A DNA stretch of 64,000 nucleotides from Solenopsis invicta (taxonomy: Eukaryota > Arthropoda > Insecta > Hymenoptera > Formicidae), in the NCBI RefSeq assembly GCF_016802725.1, contig NC_052679.1:7130001-7194000 (forward strand), in the 5' to 3' direction. Made by a program: the position numbers and the translations under genes. A model generated the notes under the pieces. It saw only the letters and a list, made by a program, of their open reading frames with translations, was not told the DNA's origin and made no database searches. Shown in pieces: positions 43,872-55,611 of this stretch (positions are counted from its first letter, which is position 1; the number at the start of each line of letters is the position of its first letter).

Positions 43872-44938
43872 ATTTGTCATCATCACTATTGTTAGCATTG
43901 CTGCGACAAATTACCTCTCAAAAAATGATTGCAATGATCAATTTGTTGCAAATAAATAATTATCATAAATGTCATTAATATTTTCTATCCTTGATCACTG
44001 ATGATCACAAAAAATATTACGTTATGGGAAAGCAGATGCCATTGAGAATACTCGACTTAGCTTTCAATATTAATAAAGTTCTTTCAATTTTTACATGCCT
44101 ATCGGTTAGATAGACATGTAATTAGTTAGTCTAAAGATGAGAACATTGCGGCAATGCAGGGGGTTGGTATTTAAGGGTGTCGTAAGAGAAGAGGGTTTGT
44201 AATGGTATAAGTGCAAGAGGATAGAGAATCCTGAAGGTGTTTCTAGCCTCTCTTCGTTGTTGAGCGACGTGGAAACTTCCTGGCGCTGTCCAAGTTTTCT
44301 AAGTAATTAAAACCACTTAACACGATTTCATCCAACTTTCTGATATCGCTACGAGAAATCAGTTTTAAATTGCTTCTCTAGCGTTGTAGCACACAATCAT
44401 GATAAATTTTAATTATATCATCAAAATATTTTCTGGCCGTTATGTTATATATTTATTGTAATTCTATTTTACTTTTTTGCAGAAACCTTTTAGATGTAGA
44501 GAGGAATTATTTTTGATGGAATTTGAATTGTGAAATGAATGTGACAAAGACATTTTTTATTTATAATATTATTAATTATTATAAATTGAAGTATCATTTA
44601 ATGAAGTTCTAAGTGAGAACCGTAGGTTCGTCACAATAATAAAGATATTATTCAGGAATGTACCATTTTATTAACTGATGATAACAACGATGGTCGCTCA
44701 AAGTATAGTCTTATGTACGACCGAAGCTACTACGTTCTATAGTTTAGTGCGTATAAGCTCTATATTTCATAGCTTAGGTAGAGAAAATCTGGCTTTGGAA
44801 GCAATATCCTAATTTCTGTGGACAGAGAAAGGTCAAGATTAATTGCAGATAGATATCACTAAGAAATTTTTTGGCGAGGACGATATAGGGCATAAGGCTT
44901 GGAAAAAGCTAATAGGGTCAGGCTCTTTCTGATACAAT
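43872..44938. other. Spacer without recognised genes; right end repeated at 25.3 kb
   Basis: No coding or RNA feature was recognised. The last 70 bp (from GGCGAGGACGATATAGGGCA) are also found before copy B3 at 25300-25370, indicating a shared larger repeat unit. Confidence 0.45.
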
Positions 44939-45899
44939 CCCACATAGCAATGTAGCTCCTTACGATACCCTATTTTGATCGAATTTATTCTATTCTGATC
45001 CAAAATGTAAAATCTTCCATATGATTACCTTAGGACATTTGTAATTGTCATTAAAGTTCTTAGGATAATTTATTCTGTCCTGAGAAAAAATTTTTTTTAT
45101 TACTATAATATATTATACAAATGCATTTTTCAACATACAATACTTAAGTCCATGGATGAAAAAACCTCGATCTACATCCCAATGAGCAAACAATATTTTT
45201 AAACTTGTTTTTAATAAACATTTTTTTATATTTAATTTAATTATTGTATTATATTGACATTTTTCTAGTTACATTCTTATTTAAACAAATAACAAGTTAT
45301 TCCAGATGCTATTCCGTATTTGTGAAAATCAGTAAAAAAAACTACAATTTTATATATTTATATAAATAATATGCTTTAATTATACATGTTTCATCTTTTC
45401 GATAACATATATTCACCTAATCTATTAGTTATGTACATCAGTATAAAGTGTTCACAGATCATCACAAGGGATCAGTTCGCAGAAGTCAAGCATCGTCCAC
45501 CGCGATCATGAGTTGGATGGGTAGCCAATTGGGAATTTCTGAGAGAAATTTTTTAAGATTTTTTTGCGAAAAATGTTTTATAACATGTTACAAAAATATT
45601 GCTTTGCTCATTGGAATTATATGGTGTAATAATATTTATGTGAACATTTTGAAAAATTCATAGAATTAGAACGTCACAAAGTTATTTTAAGACATCCATT
45701 GGATATCATCAGGATCAAATTTGATTATTTAAAAACATCCTGAGGATATCTGAATTATGATATCTTAGGGCTATAAATAGGACATCTACAAGATATCCTT
45801 AGTACCTCCTAAGTTTATCTAATTATATACTTAGAATATTAGAAAATCCCTTGACATACATCTGCAGGATGTACCTTGGATCAATTTTTTTTATATGGG
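44939..45899. mobile_element. CCCA-TIR DNA element, copy B1
   Basis: Ends CCCACATAGCAATGTA and TTTATATGGG. The terminal 200 bp on each side carry variants of a palindromic word (AGGATATCCT, CATCCTGAGGATATC). The core (CCATGGATGAAAAAACC, ACAAATAACAAGTTATTCCA, GTGTTCACAGATCATCAC) is homologous to the reverse complement of A1/A2. The flanks are AT and AC, possibly a mutated 2-bp duplication. No transposase. Confidence 0.75.
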
Positions 45900-46222
45900 A
45901 CTAATCATGGGATACTAACTCGCACATATATAGAAGTTGTATATTTATGACATGCTCATATTGTAGGCAATGCGCGAGAAATATGAAAAGACTCGATTGT
46001 TAGATATAGATCGGTCTTGAGCCCAAGCAACTAAGATAAAGGCAGTTTGGGAAATTTTTTCCCTTATAAAAAGAATCTAAGTTAATAATTAAAACTAAAA
46101 GTTGCATGATTAATTACTTAAAAAAATTTTTTAATGTAAAATTATCTACGCAAATTCTAATAACACAATTTACGAGTTTATAAAATGTTACTTTTTAACA
46201 TGTAAGATTAGGAAGATTAGAC
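45900..46222. other. Spacer between elements B1 and B2
   Basis: AT-rich DNA without gene or clear repeat ends. Confidence 0.4.
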
Positions 46223-46401
46223 CCCACATAGCAATGAATCTCCTTAGGATATTTTATTTTGATCGGATTGCTCCTATTCTGATCCAAAATGTAAAATCAT
46301 CCGTAGAATGTCCTTAGGACATTTGTAATTGCCAATAAAGTCCTTAGTATATCCTATTCTGATCTGAGAAAAAAAGTTTTTTTTATTACTAATAATATAC
46401 A

Positions 46402-46740
46402 AAGCCTAACAGCACAAAACGTCCTCAGGACGATTCTGAATCCGTTCTGAATGTCCAGGGACGTGATTGGGATGGGTTTAAAACGTTACAACATCTCATG
46501 AACGTCCTTAGGACGTCCCTAGGATGTTTGCCATCTGGATTATAAACACATCAAACGCGTGATTTTTATTACCCCTATGATTTTTTCATCTGCGGGATTA
46601 TTCCATTTAGCTATATGTAAATACTTAAGTTTATGAATACCATATATTAACTATTTAAAACTTGTGCTTTTGCTCTTTTGATTTTAAAGTTCCAAATTTC
46701 TATCTTAAACACAGTACTATTGAGAAACATAAATATTAGA
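46402..46740. mobile_element. Insert within B2 with CGTCCTCAGGACG repeats
   Basis: This segment is absent from copy B1 at the corresponding place. Its left 145 bp hold ACGTCC / GGACGT palindromic words between weakly inverted tips (CAGCACAAAACGTCC and the reverse complement of GGATGTTTGCCATCTG). It may be a fourth subterminal-motif type of the same transposon group. Confidence 0.45.
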
Positions 46741-47090
46741 TAGACAAAATAAGTCCATGGATGAAAAAACCTCGATTTACATCCCAATGAGCAAACAATG
46801 TTTTTAAATGTTTTTTAAATGTTTTTTTAATAACAATTTTTTCATATTTTATTTAATTATTGTATTATATTGGCATATTTCTAGTTGCATTCTTATTTAA
46901 ACAAATAACAAGTTATTTCAGATGCTATTTCGCATTTGTAAAAATCACTTAAAAAACTATAATTTTATATATATTTATATAAATAATATGCTTTAATTAT
47001 ACAGTTCATCTTTTTAATAATATATATTCACCTAATCTATTAGTTATATAAACGTATTAGCATAAAGTGTTAACAGATCATCACGAGGGA

Positions 47091-49478
47091 ATCAACGAAT
47101 TTCTAGAAGAAGCGGACGCTAAAATATTAGAAGCTATAGAAAAAATAGTACCTAAAATAAAAGAAAAAGATTCAATCAACCCCTACATAAATGATAAAAT
47201 CCGAAAACTTCAAAAACAAAAAAACAAAATTCTCACTAAAATACATCACTTAAAAAGAAAATGGCCAGTTTCCTTTACCCAGACAATAATAATCCTGAAA
47301 GAAAAATTAAACGATATTAAATCCGAAATAACACAACAATTTGCAAGCTCCATAAACACTTATTGGAAAAATAAAATTGAAAACATCCCTACAAACGATA
47401 CCACAAAAATGTTCCCGCAGTTAAACGCTATCTTTAGGAAGAAAAGCATAGCGGAGGTAGCCACACTTAAAATTCCTACTAACTCCATGATACTAAACGA
47501 CGCGGATATAAATATCACACATATGAAAAAAGATGAAAATGACAATATCCTTGTCAACAAATTAGAAGATAAATTAAACATTTTAGGTGCTTATTTTGCA
47601 AGTATAAATAACAGAATCACTGATAACAAAAGACCTCAGCTTAACAATCTAATAAATAGTAACATCAACACTCTTAAAGAACAAATTCAAAATGAAAAAT
47701 CGAGTAATACTTCAATATGCACATTTAACAGCGACAACAAAGCAGATGATCCCAAACCTGATGAAAGCTATAAAAAATATTTCACAAATATGTATGACCT
47801 AACTAAAAGATTCAAAACTTTAAATAACAAAAGATCATCAGGATTAGATAAAATACCAAATATTGTATTAAAAAATATACCAGAAAACCTAATTTATAAC
47901 TACGTCATTATTTTTAATAACCTGTTAAATTATTCACTGTTTCCAGACAAATGGAAGAAAGCAAAAGTAATCGCTATCTGAAAAAAAGGCAAAGATAAAA
48001 ACAACCCTTCTAGTTACAGACCCATAAGCTTACTTCCTAACATCAGCAAAATATTCGAGACAATAATAAACGACCAGTTAACATCTTTTTGTTCAATGAA
48101 TGATATCATTCCAGAAGCACAATTCGGCTTCAGATTTAAACACTCCACAATCCATGCGGTAAATAGATTTACTTCAGACATTAATTGGGCTTTGAACAGT
48201 AAAAAATGCTTAGGGGCATGCCTAATAGACCTAGAGAAAGCATTCGACACAGTTTGGCTTGATGGTCTAATTTTCAAACTAATAAAAAAGAAATTCCCAA
48301 ATCATCTGACCAAATTAGTATGGAGCATGATATCTAATAGATCATTCGTAACAGCAAATGGAGAAACTTACTCAAAAATAGTATACAAAATAAACAATGG
48401 ATTACAACAGGGCACAGTTAACTCACCCGTACTCTTTAATATTTATACAACAGAAGTTCTTAAAATATTCAACTTAAACTCTCCGGAAAACCCACAAGCC
48501 ATAGCATTTGCGGATGATCTGATTGTGTATGTGGCGGATAGCTGGCCCTCGAAAATAAGAGAAAACTTGCAAAACATTCTGCACAAATTAGAATACTACT
48601 ACGAAACTTGGAGATTAAAAATCAACTTAAACAAATGTGAAACCATCCTTTTTAGGCCATCATTAATATATGCCAACAGTAATGTTAAAAAAAATTATAA
48701 AACTTTTGCGATTGAGAGCGCTCCGTCAATCAACGAAAAACAAAAAATCCCACATAAAAACACTGTTAAATATTTAGGGATCCATCTCGATGAGAGGCTG
48801 CATTACAAAAACCATGTAGAAATTCAACTGGCCAAAGCGACCAACACATTTACGCGTTTAAAAAGACTTTTTCGTTCTAGATATTTAAAACCAAAAATTA
48901 AGATAATGTGCTACCAACTACTAGTGAGACCCATAATCACTTACGGGTGCCCTATATGGTATAATATTAATGCAGCCCTCATGGAAAGAATCAGGAAGTT
49001 CGAAAGAAAGTGCCTCCGAGCATGCACGAATGTGAACAGATCGGCAGAGTCAGAATTCATAAAATATATCAGTAATCAAAGTCTATACGATAAGTCAGGC
49101 ATACCAAGAATTGACAATTTCATAATTAAACTAACAAGAGAACACTTCCTACAAGCGAGTAAAATAAAACAAAACAGTCTAATATTCAGTGCCTTATACC
49201 CAAACCCCATGTATTTTGAAAGAGCGTTATCAATGGGGCACATACCCCCAGAAGGTTTCTTGTACCTAGATAAAAAAGGATACATACAGGACCATAAAAA
49301 TGTACCAATAATATATCATTACCCTAGACATAATAACAACAAAAAGATATATTACCCAGAACACACAAGCAGCGAAGATACACAAATCCAGTGGAGATAT
49401 GACACCTCGATTCCAAACGAAGAAAAATTAAAGAAAAAAACCAAGAAATCTAGGTATTGGTGGTTAACCGATTCATAA
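47091..49478 (+). pseudogene. Reverse transcriptase of the Jockey-like element, one nonsense codon
   Basis: One frame covers about 795 codons with a single stop, TGA at 47979-47981, where related proteins have a tryptophan-type KVIAIW-K context. Before it come a charged linker and SSGLDKIPNIVLKN. After it are SSYRPISLLPNISK, DLEKAFDTVW (motif A aspartate), QQGTVNSPVLFN, IAFADDLIVY (catalytic FADD at 48507-48518) and KYLGIHLD. The C-terminal YDKSGIPRIDNFI region is typical of Jockey-type elements without RNase H. The copy is inactive because of truncation and the stop. The clade assignment is from motif style only. Confidence 0.85.
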
Positions 49479-50083
49479 TATAAATACATTACAACATCGC
49501 AATAATAGCTCTGCTGATCTCTACGGATTCGTGCTCGAACGGAGACAGATGAAAAATACCAATTACTTACTTACTCACCTGCTCACACGAACAACATACC
49601 CACACATCACACAATACATAATCACACATATATACATTTCATTTATTCTACGCGGGAAGGAGGGAAAAAAAAAAAAAGTACTATTGTACACTTACTATGT
49701 TACTATAATTTCTACTTACCTATAAGTTGCTTATTTATTTATTTATGTGCAATTCTATGATAAAGTGTTAAAAAATCCAGTTTTTTTTCAATAATTAGGA
49801 CTCATTTTTTTTACTGGAAAAAAAATATATATATATAATCTGCAAATAACAACTTCTACATTGTAGATTACCTATTTACGAAAATCGAAAACTGAAATCA
49901 TTATAAATTATTAGCCATAGGCTAAAATACTGTGCGTAGCGGCGAGAGTGCTATGCACCGTACCGCTCATTCGATAAATTGATAACAAAAATGTTTCTTC
50001 TTTCCAAGTTTATTTTGTAACATTCCAACAAAAATATTGTAAACAAGTCCTGCAAATAAACTAAAAAAAAAAAAAAAAAAAAA
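47091..50083 (+). mobile_element. 5'-truncated Jockey-like non-LTR retrotransposon
   Basis: The insert is bounded by a 14-bp target duplication, ATCATCACGAGGGA (47077-47090 and 50084-50097). It ends with AATAAA at 50055 and a poly-A run at about 50063-50083. It keeps the reverse transcriptase region but lacks ORF1 and the endonuclease, typical of 5' truncation during target-primed reverse transcription. It lies inside copy B2. Confidence 0.88.
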
Positions 50084-51227
50084 ATCATCACGAGGGATCC
50101 AGTTCGCAGCAGTCGTAAAAGGCAAGCATCGTCCACTGCGGTTACAACTTGGATTGGTGACCGCTTGGGAATTTCCGAGAGAAAAGTCCCAAGATTTTTT
50201 TTGCAAAAGATGTTTTTTAAAATATTACAAAAATATTGTTTTGTTTATTGGAATTATGTGGTGCAATAATATTTATGTGAATATTTTGAAAAAATTCACA
50301 GAATTAGAAAATTCTAAAAGTTATTTTAAGACATCCATTGGACATCCTCAGGATCAAATGTGATTATTCAAAAACATCCTGAGGATATCTGAATTACGAT
50401 ATCCTAGAGCTCTACATAGCGGACATTCAGACATCCACAGGATATTCTTAGGACCCCTTAAGTTTATCTAAGCACATCCTCAGGATATTAGAAATCCCTT
50501 GACATACATCCGCAGGATATCCCTGGGATCAATTTTTGTTATGTGGGACATCACAATGAAGGGATTAAAGTAAGGGGGGAAATAAAAATGTTAATACTTT
50601 GTAAGGAATTAGTTGAATAGAAACACATTGTTACGTGAAAGTGCTTTATTCCTTTCGAAGATCGTTTATCGCAGATAATGGCGTCGGGAATGCCACTCTC
50701 ATTTATCGCGTAATGTGTGTGCACGTGTGCACGAACTCGTGCGCACGCTCGCGCGCGCGCGCACGTGCACGCGTATGCGTATATATATTTATATACACAT
50801 ATATGTACCTGATGTTTTTATATTTATATATAAATATACATACCCTCTAATAAGCGACCCTAATTATTGAGTAAAGTACCGTCTGATATTAAAAAATACG
50901 CATGTATATGTACATATACAATTACAACACACGCCAGGACGGCAGGAATCCTGGTCCAGCGAGACCTTAATAATGCTTTTTAGAACGAAGGTCAAAATGT
51001 ACAGTATATATATTTTACATACTTATCGTTTCAGCAATAACAATTTTATTGTACGTAGACTTGCAAAAATTAAATAAATTATGACAGTGGTACATCGCGT
51101 ATTGGACGGAAGGGCCCAAAACACTGCGCAGAGGTGTGAGAGGAAATCATAGATTTAAATTCGGTCGAGGTGCAATTGTTTCTTTACATACACATTCTCT
51201 CTTTCTCTCTTTCTCCCTCGATTATTT

Positions 51228-51466
51228 ATTCACTCACTAACTCACTCATTTACTCACTCATTCACTCATTCACTCACTCACTCACTCACTCATTCACTCA
51301 CTCACTCACTTGCTCGCTTGCTCGCTCACTCGCTCACTCACTCACTCGCTCACTCACTCATTCACTCACTCGCTCACCCACTCACTCGCTCACTCGCTCA
51401 CTCACTCACTCACTCACTCACTCACTTACTCACTCACTCACTCACTTCATTCATTCATTCATTCAT
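51228..51466. repeat. (CACT)n microsatellite
   Basis: About 240 bp of CACT units with scattered CATT and CGCT variants, within a wider pyrimidine-rich block starting near 51190. The apparent SLTH-repeat reading frames are translations of this repeat. Confidence 0.95.
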
Positions 51467-52670
51467 CCTTACTCACGCTTACATATTTTGTCTTCTTTTC
51501 TATAATTTGCTTTTTCTATATTCTTTATTTTTCCTCATCAAATTAATTTGCTCTCTTTTTAATTTTTAATTGTGTGTGCTCTTTTCTTTATTCTTTATTT
51601 CTCTCTGTCGCATTTTCTTCTGTCAAATTCTCTAGCTCGCTCTCTTTCTTCCTCTCAATTCCTTCCATTCACTCATTCATATTTATTCTTTTTCCATCTC
51701 TTGTAAAAAGCGGTCTAGCTCGCGTAACACAAATGGATAGAGTTCAATATTTCTATTGTGAAAATATTCATTGAAGTACGGGAAGGAGGAGGAGAGAGCA
51801 GGTTACGATGGTTGGAAAGTAGAAAACAAAGTCTTGGTTTATAAAAAACTATCCCTTTTAAGCATGCTCAGTAATACGAGACAAATAATATCACGCCTCT
51901 TCTTCTTCATTTGATCTTCCTACGTACGTAATCCTCCTGTGATAATAACAACTTCCTATATTATTTTTCTTTTTTCTCTTGCGCCGTTTTCTCCTGCTTT
52001 TTTTTTATATTACAATAATTAACAGCGTCACATACAGACTTATACACTAACGATATGATCACGCTCCAAACCAGCAGAGCGTTCATCGATGAAGAAGTGA
52101 GAACAATAAGTTTCTTTCACATGCATTTTCTTTTGCTCACATATATCTTACATTTTTTCTGTTTTGAAGAGAAGATATCTCCTACAGCATACAGGCATAC
52201 ACGCACACAACACGTACACACATACATACACATGCGCTCTCTGTGTCTCTCTCTCACTGATATGCCAATTTATTTATAAAATGTTATAAATTATTTGTGA
52301 GCGTTTTCTCGTGGCGTGTATAAATGGGCTTATTAAGAATGGCAATATTAAGATTTTGCAAATTACATATCGATATTTCTTAATTATCGACATTATACTA
52401 CCACTTTTAGAAATGGCAAAAATCAATATTTTTCGTCAATTAAATCATCATTATTATTACAGTTTATTAGCAATAAAAATAACAAAAAATGTATATTTCT
52501 ACAATATATCAGTATTATTCTGCCATCTCTAAAGTTGGAGAAAAATCGATATTAAAAAAAGAAATATCGTTATGTTGCCATTCCTATACGGACTCAGGAT
52601 CATTCGCGATCCTTTCAGTGTTTTGCAACTATTAGCAAATGTGCCGCATGGATTTTTTCATCGTTCAATG

Positions 52671-52953
52671 CCGATCTCACACGAATTGCAATCGGATTGA
52701 AATCAGATCGCAATTGGATTACAGTTGAATTCCAATCGACTCTATCGCAATCGTATCGTATAATGACAACAAGATTACACTTGAATTACATTCAAACATT
52801 AGCAATGATTTGATTTGTATATTCTACAACTCCGAGGAACCAGAGATAGTCCACAAGGAACTTAATAGTTTAAAACCAAAATTTTTACATGCGAATGCAA
52901 TAATATCATTTGTATGAGAAGCAAATCATAGAATGTTAATCGTGTGAAATCGG
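52671..52953. mobile_element. MITE with CCGATCTCACACGA ends
   Basis: The ends CCGATCTCACACGAATTG and TAATCGTGTGAAATCGG are inverted imperfect copies about 280 bp apart. Words like CAATCGGATTG recur near the left end. Non-coding. Confidence 0.55.
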
Positions 52954-53115
52954 TTTTACTTTCTCTTCTTGCATACAACTGGAAAATTTTCAGCGCGGCT
53001 AAGCATTCATTTGATTTCATATCAGCGATCGCTTAGCATCGGACTATCTCTAATTAATAATAAGTAATTGGCAGCGAAGAACTCTTTAGTTATGCGAATC
53101 GGAGTTTCCAATTAA

Positions 53116-53476
53116 CCGTTTGAGCGCGAGAGAATCTTTAATATATTATAATAAAATATATATTATATTACATATTTTTAACACAAACTGTCGCTGACAT
53201 ACACAGATTCTGAAAAATGTAATTAAATCGATATAATGCAGTGTAAAATTATATGAATACAAGAGAACTCTATTTGAAGAAATATTTCAAAAATGTTTAA
53301 AAGTTGGAATACATTAAAAGTATAAATCAATATAAATCAATAACAGATAAATTCAAATTTTTGTAACTTCTCGTAATAAAAAAATAAAACCATATGTATA
53401 TATAGATTTAATGTAAGAGTAACGTGAATCAAAATTGAAAAAAAGACATATACTTTATACTTTAGCAGTCAAACGG
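53116..53476. mobile_element. TTAA-flanked MITE, CCGTTTGA ends
   Basis: TTAA-CCGTTTGA at the left and TCAAACGG-TTAA at the right. The TTAA duplication is typical of piggyBac-type elements. The inverted ends are short; the interior is AT-rich. Confidence 0.55.
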
Positions 53477-54128
53477 TTAAATTGCGCGAGTTGCACTCAG
53501 CTATCTCGAAATTAATAAGATCAAATATTCTTTTCATTCGTTTATCTTATATCAATAATAAAAACACTAACAACCGCGTTAAATCAACGAGTTGTTGAAA
53601 AAAATTGCAAATTTACATTATTCTCTAATTGCATCTTGAAGTTACATTTTTTAAAATAACGCACAGGAAATAATATTTAAAAAAAACATATATAGTAAAA
53701 AATTTACGCAACGTTAAAGTAATCTCTCGCTCCAATGTCCATCCTTTCAGAATTTGCCTCTCACATTTATTCCATTTCCCTCTCCTTCTTCGTTTTTTCG
53801 CAAATCACAACAATTCGATTTACGAGAATATCTTGAAGTATAACTATTTCTGTACCAGGTCTTTCGAATACCCTCATAAACTTTGCATGCATTTTAAACT
53901 GTTCAAAGCGAGAAAAGACTAAGTTAATTAATTGGAATACGTGTAGACTTATACGCACAAGACTACATGTATGGTAATTTGTTAGAATCTTTGAATCATC
54001 TAATCGATTTTCAAAGTTCTCGCGAGTACATTCGAATTACCCAGTATATGTTCACATATATTCTAATGATTGCTAATGAACAGTTGACCAATCAATTGGC
54101 TAACACGGGTGGAGTGCTTTATTTTTAA

Positions 54129-54405
54129 CCCTTTATAGGACAATACTTTCTTTATAAATTATAATTTGAGAAATTGTAATGTTTGTAACACAATCTAAGT
54201 TTTCCATATTATTTAACTTAGATTAAATCTTATAAATTATAATTTTTTAAAATTTATTCCGTAAATATAAATGATTAGTGAAATAAAAATTTCAAAAAGT
54301 AATTTTTTCATCTTTTATATATTAAAAATAAATTAGCATTACTCGCTAAGTAATGTATAACTAGATAAAAAAAATAATATAAAACATTTTAGAATTTATA
54401 AAGGG
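54129..54405. mobile_element. TTAA-flanked MITE, CCCTTTATA ends
   Basis: TTAA-CCCTTTATAGG at the left and ATTTATAAAGGG-TTAA at the right. CCC/GGG tips next to TTAA match piggyBac ends. About 277 bp, AT-rich and non-coding. Confidence 0.65.
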
Positions 54406-55467
54406 TTAAAGACGTTAAACAGGTTTCGGCACAAATAAGGAATGTTACAGTACATAGCATTATATCAACATTTAATAAAGTATCTGAAACATTAACAAAC
54501 GGACTATATAAACACTACGTAGCTGCCCTTAGTACACAGCTAGTGGATAAGGATCGTTTCGTTTCAATATTAATGTGTCTCGATCGATTCTCATCGCACT
54601 TATTCCCAAAAACTGTACATAGTCCCTATCAACTTTTTTTTGTGATTCGATGAACATAATAATGAGATGTCGTAACAATACACCCGTGTATCAATTTATA
54701 ACAAACGTAATTTTCTTACTTTTCTTTTATGTACATGAAAGAGATTTTTATTTTCTCTCGCCCAAGATACCGTCCTTTCTTTAATTCCCTTTCTTAAATC
54801 CCCCTCCCCCCCTTTTTTTTAGCAAATGGCAAATTCTCTTTTTCCTTTTTCTATGAGTATTCCTTGGTGTTGGTATTATTAGATATGCTTGTCGTGATAT
54901 TCAATGAGCACGCGTGATTTTCTCCAATGTATGCAGCTTTTATAAAAAGCTCTTGTTCAGTCCCTTTGAACTATTTCCTTTCCGATCCTCTCATTTATAG
55001 TTTTTACATGCTCTATCATCAATAAATCACTAACGTGACGGCAATCCTAATTTGCGCGAAAAGACATAATTTCATATCGTTAGCTTCTCTTTCAATTATT
55101 TATTTGTGCACTTTATGTAGAATGTGAAAATCATTTATATGTTTAAAAATTGATGTAAAAGAATGAAAAAGGGAGAAACGTAAAAAATATTTTGTATAAA
55201 TCGTCTATTGCTAAATCATGAAAGTTTCGAGCGTGGCATAACAATATGAAGTAACGTTTCATTTATTAGGAATTGCGTGATTTTTTTCGAAGAATGAGAA
55301 TTATTAAGAATCAGAAAAGCTTTTTATCTGTTTATTTCGTTTAATAGCTATGGATGCATTCGATATTGCGCGTAAATTTTCGTAGCATATTATAATAAAC
55401 ATTTCTTTCAGTGTAATAAACGCGTACAACAAAAATAGCTTAGATCATTGTATAAATAAGATTGATA

Positions 55468-55611
55468 TTAATCATTGCCCTGAGTGCCTTGGTACCCGGC
55501 TAACGGAACTTGATCTCCGTCAGTTTTCAATCTACCGTAAAAAGATGCACGAGTCACGATAATGAATATGGCGAGTGTGAAAAAAAGTCCAAATTCAGAA
55601 ATTGATAGTAT
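55468..55611 (-). CDS. Probable C-terminal exon of a minus-strand membrane protein
   Basis: The minus strand has a 47-codon open frame that stands out by codon quality. A hydrophobic stretch, GLFFTLAIFIIVTRASFYG, reads like a transmembrane helix. A polar tail ending VPLAGYQGTQGND and a TAA stop follow. A possible acceptor (TTTTTACGGTAG) would start the last exon at 55531, retaining only the tail; no AG acceptor lies before the hydrophobic part, so the exact border is unclear. The rest of the gene should lie to the right. I do not recognise the family. Confidence 0.4.
   Translation of the reverse strand: MLSISEFGLFFTLAIFIIVTRASFYGRLKTDGDQVPLAGYQGTQGND

Larger units (their letters stand above)
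46223..50547. mobile_element. CCCA-TIR DNA element, copy B2, split by a retrotransposon
   Basis: The ends CCCACATAGCAATGAA and TTTTTGTTATGTGGG are flanked by AC on both sides. Removing the retrotransposon at 47091-50083 and a smaller insert near 46402-46740 leaves about 970 bp, the length of copy B1. The right part (50098-50547) again shows the GGATATCC-type subterminal words. Confidence 0.8.
50548..55467. other. Gene-free, transposon-poor AT-rich region
   Basis: No coding exon was recognised. The interval contains simple repeats (including alternating GC-rich purine/pyrimidine at 50738-50775), one MITE at 52671 and two TTAA-flanked MITEs. T exceeds A over long plus-strand stretches. It may be 3' UTR or flank of the minus-strand gene ending at 55468, or intergenic. 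Confidence 0.4.

Noticed and set aside
45448..45663. 71-codon frame in element B1
   Set aside because: The homologous segments in A1, A2 and B2 do not keep the frame, so the conserved core is not protein-coding.
51170..51569. SLTH-repeat proteins
   Set aside because: They are translations of a CACT microsatellite in several frames, with no supporting signals.
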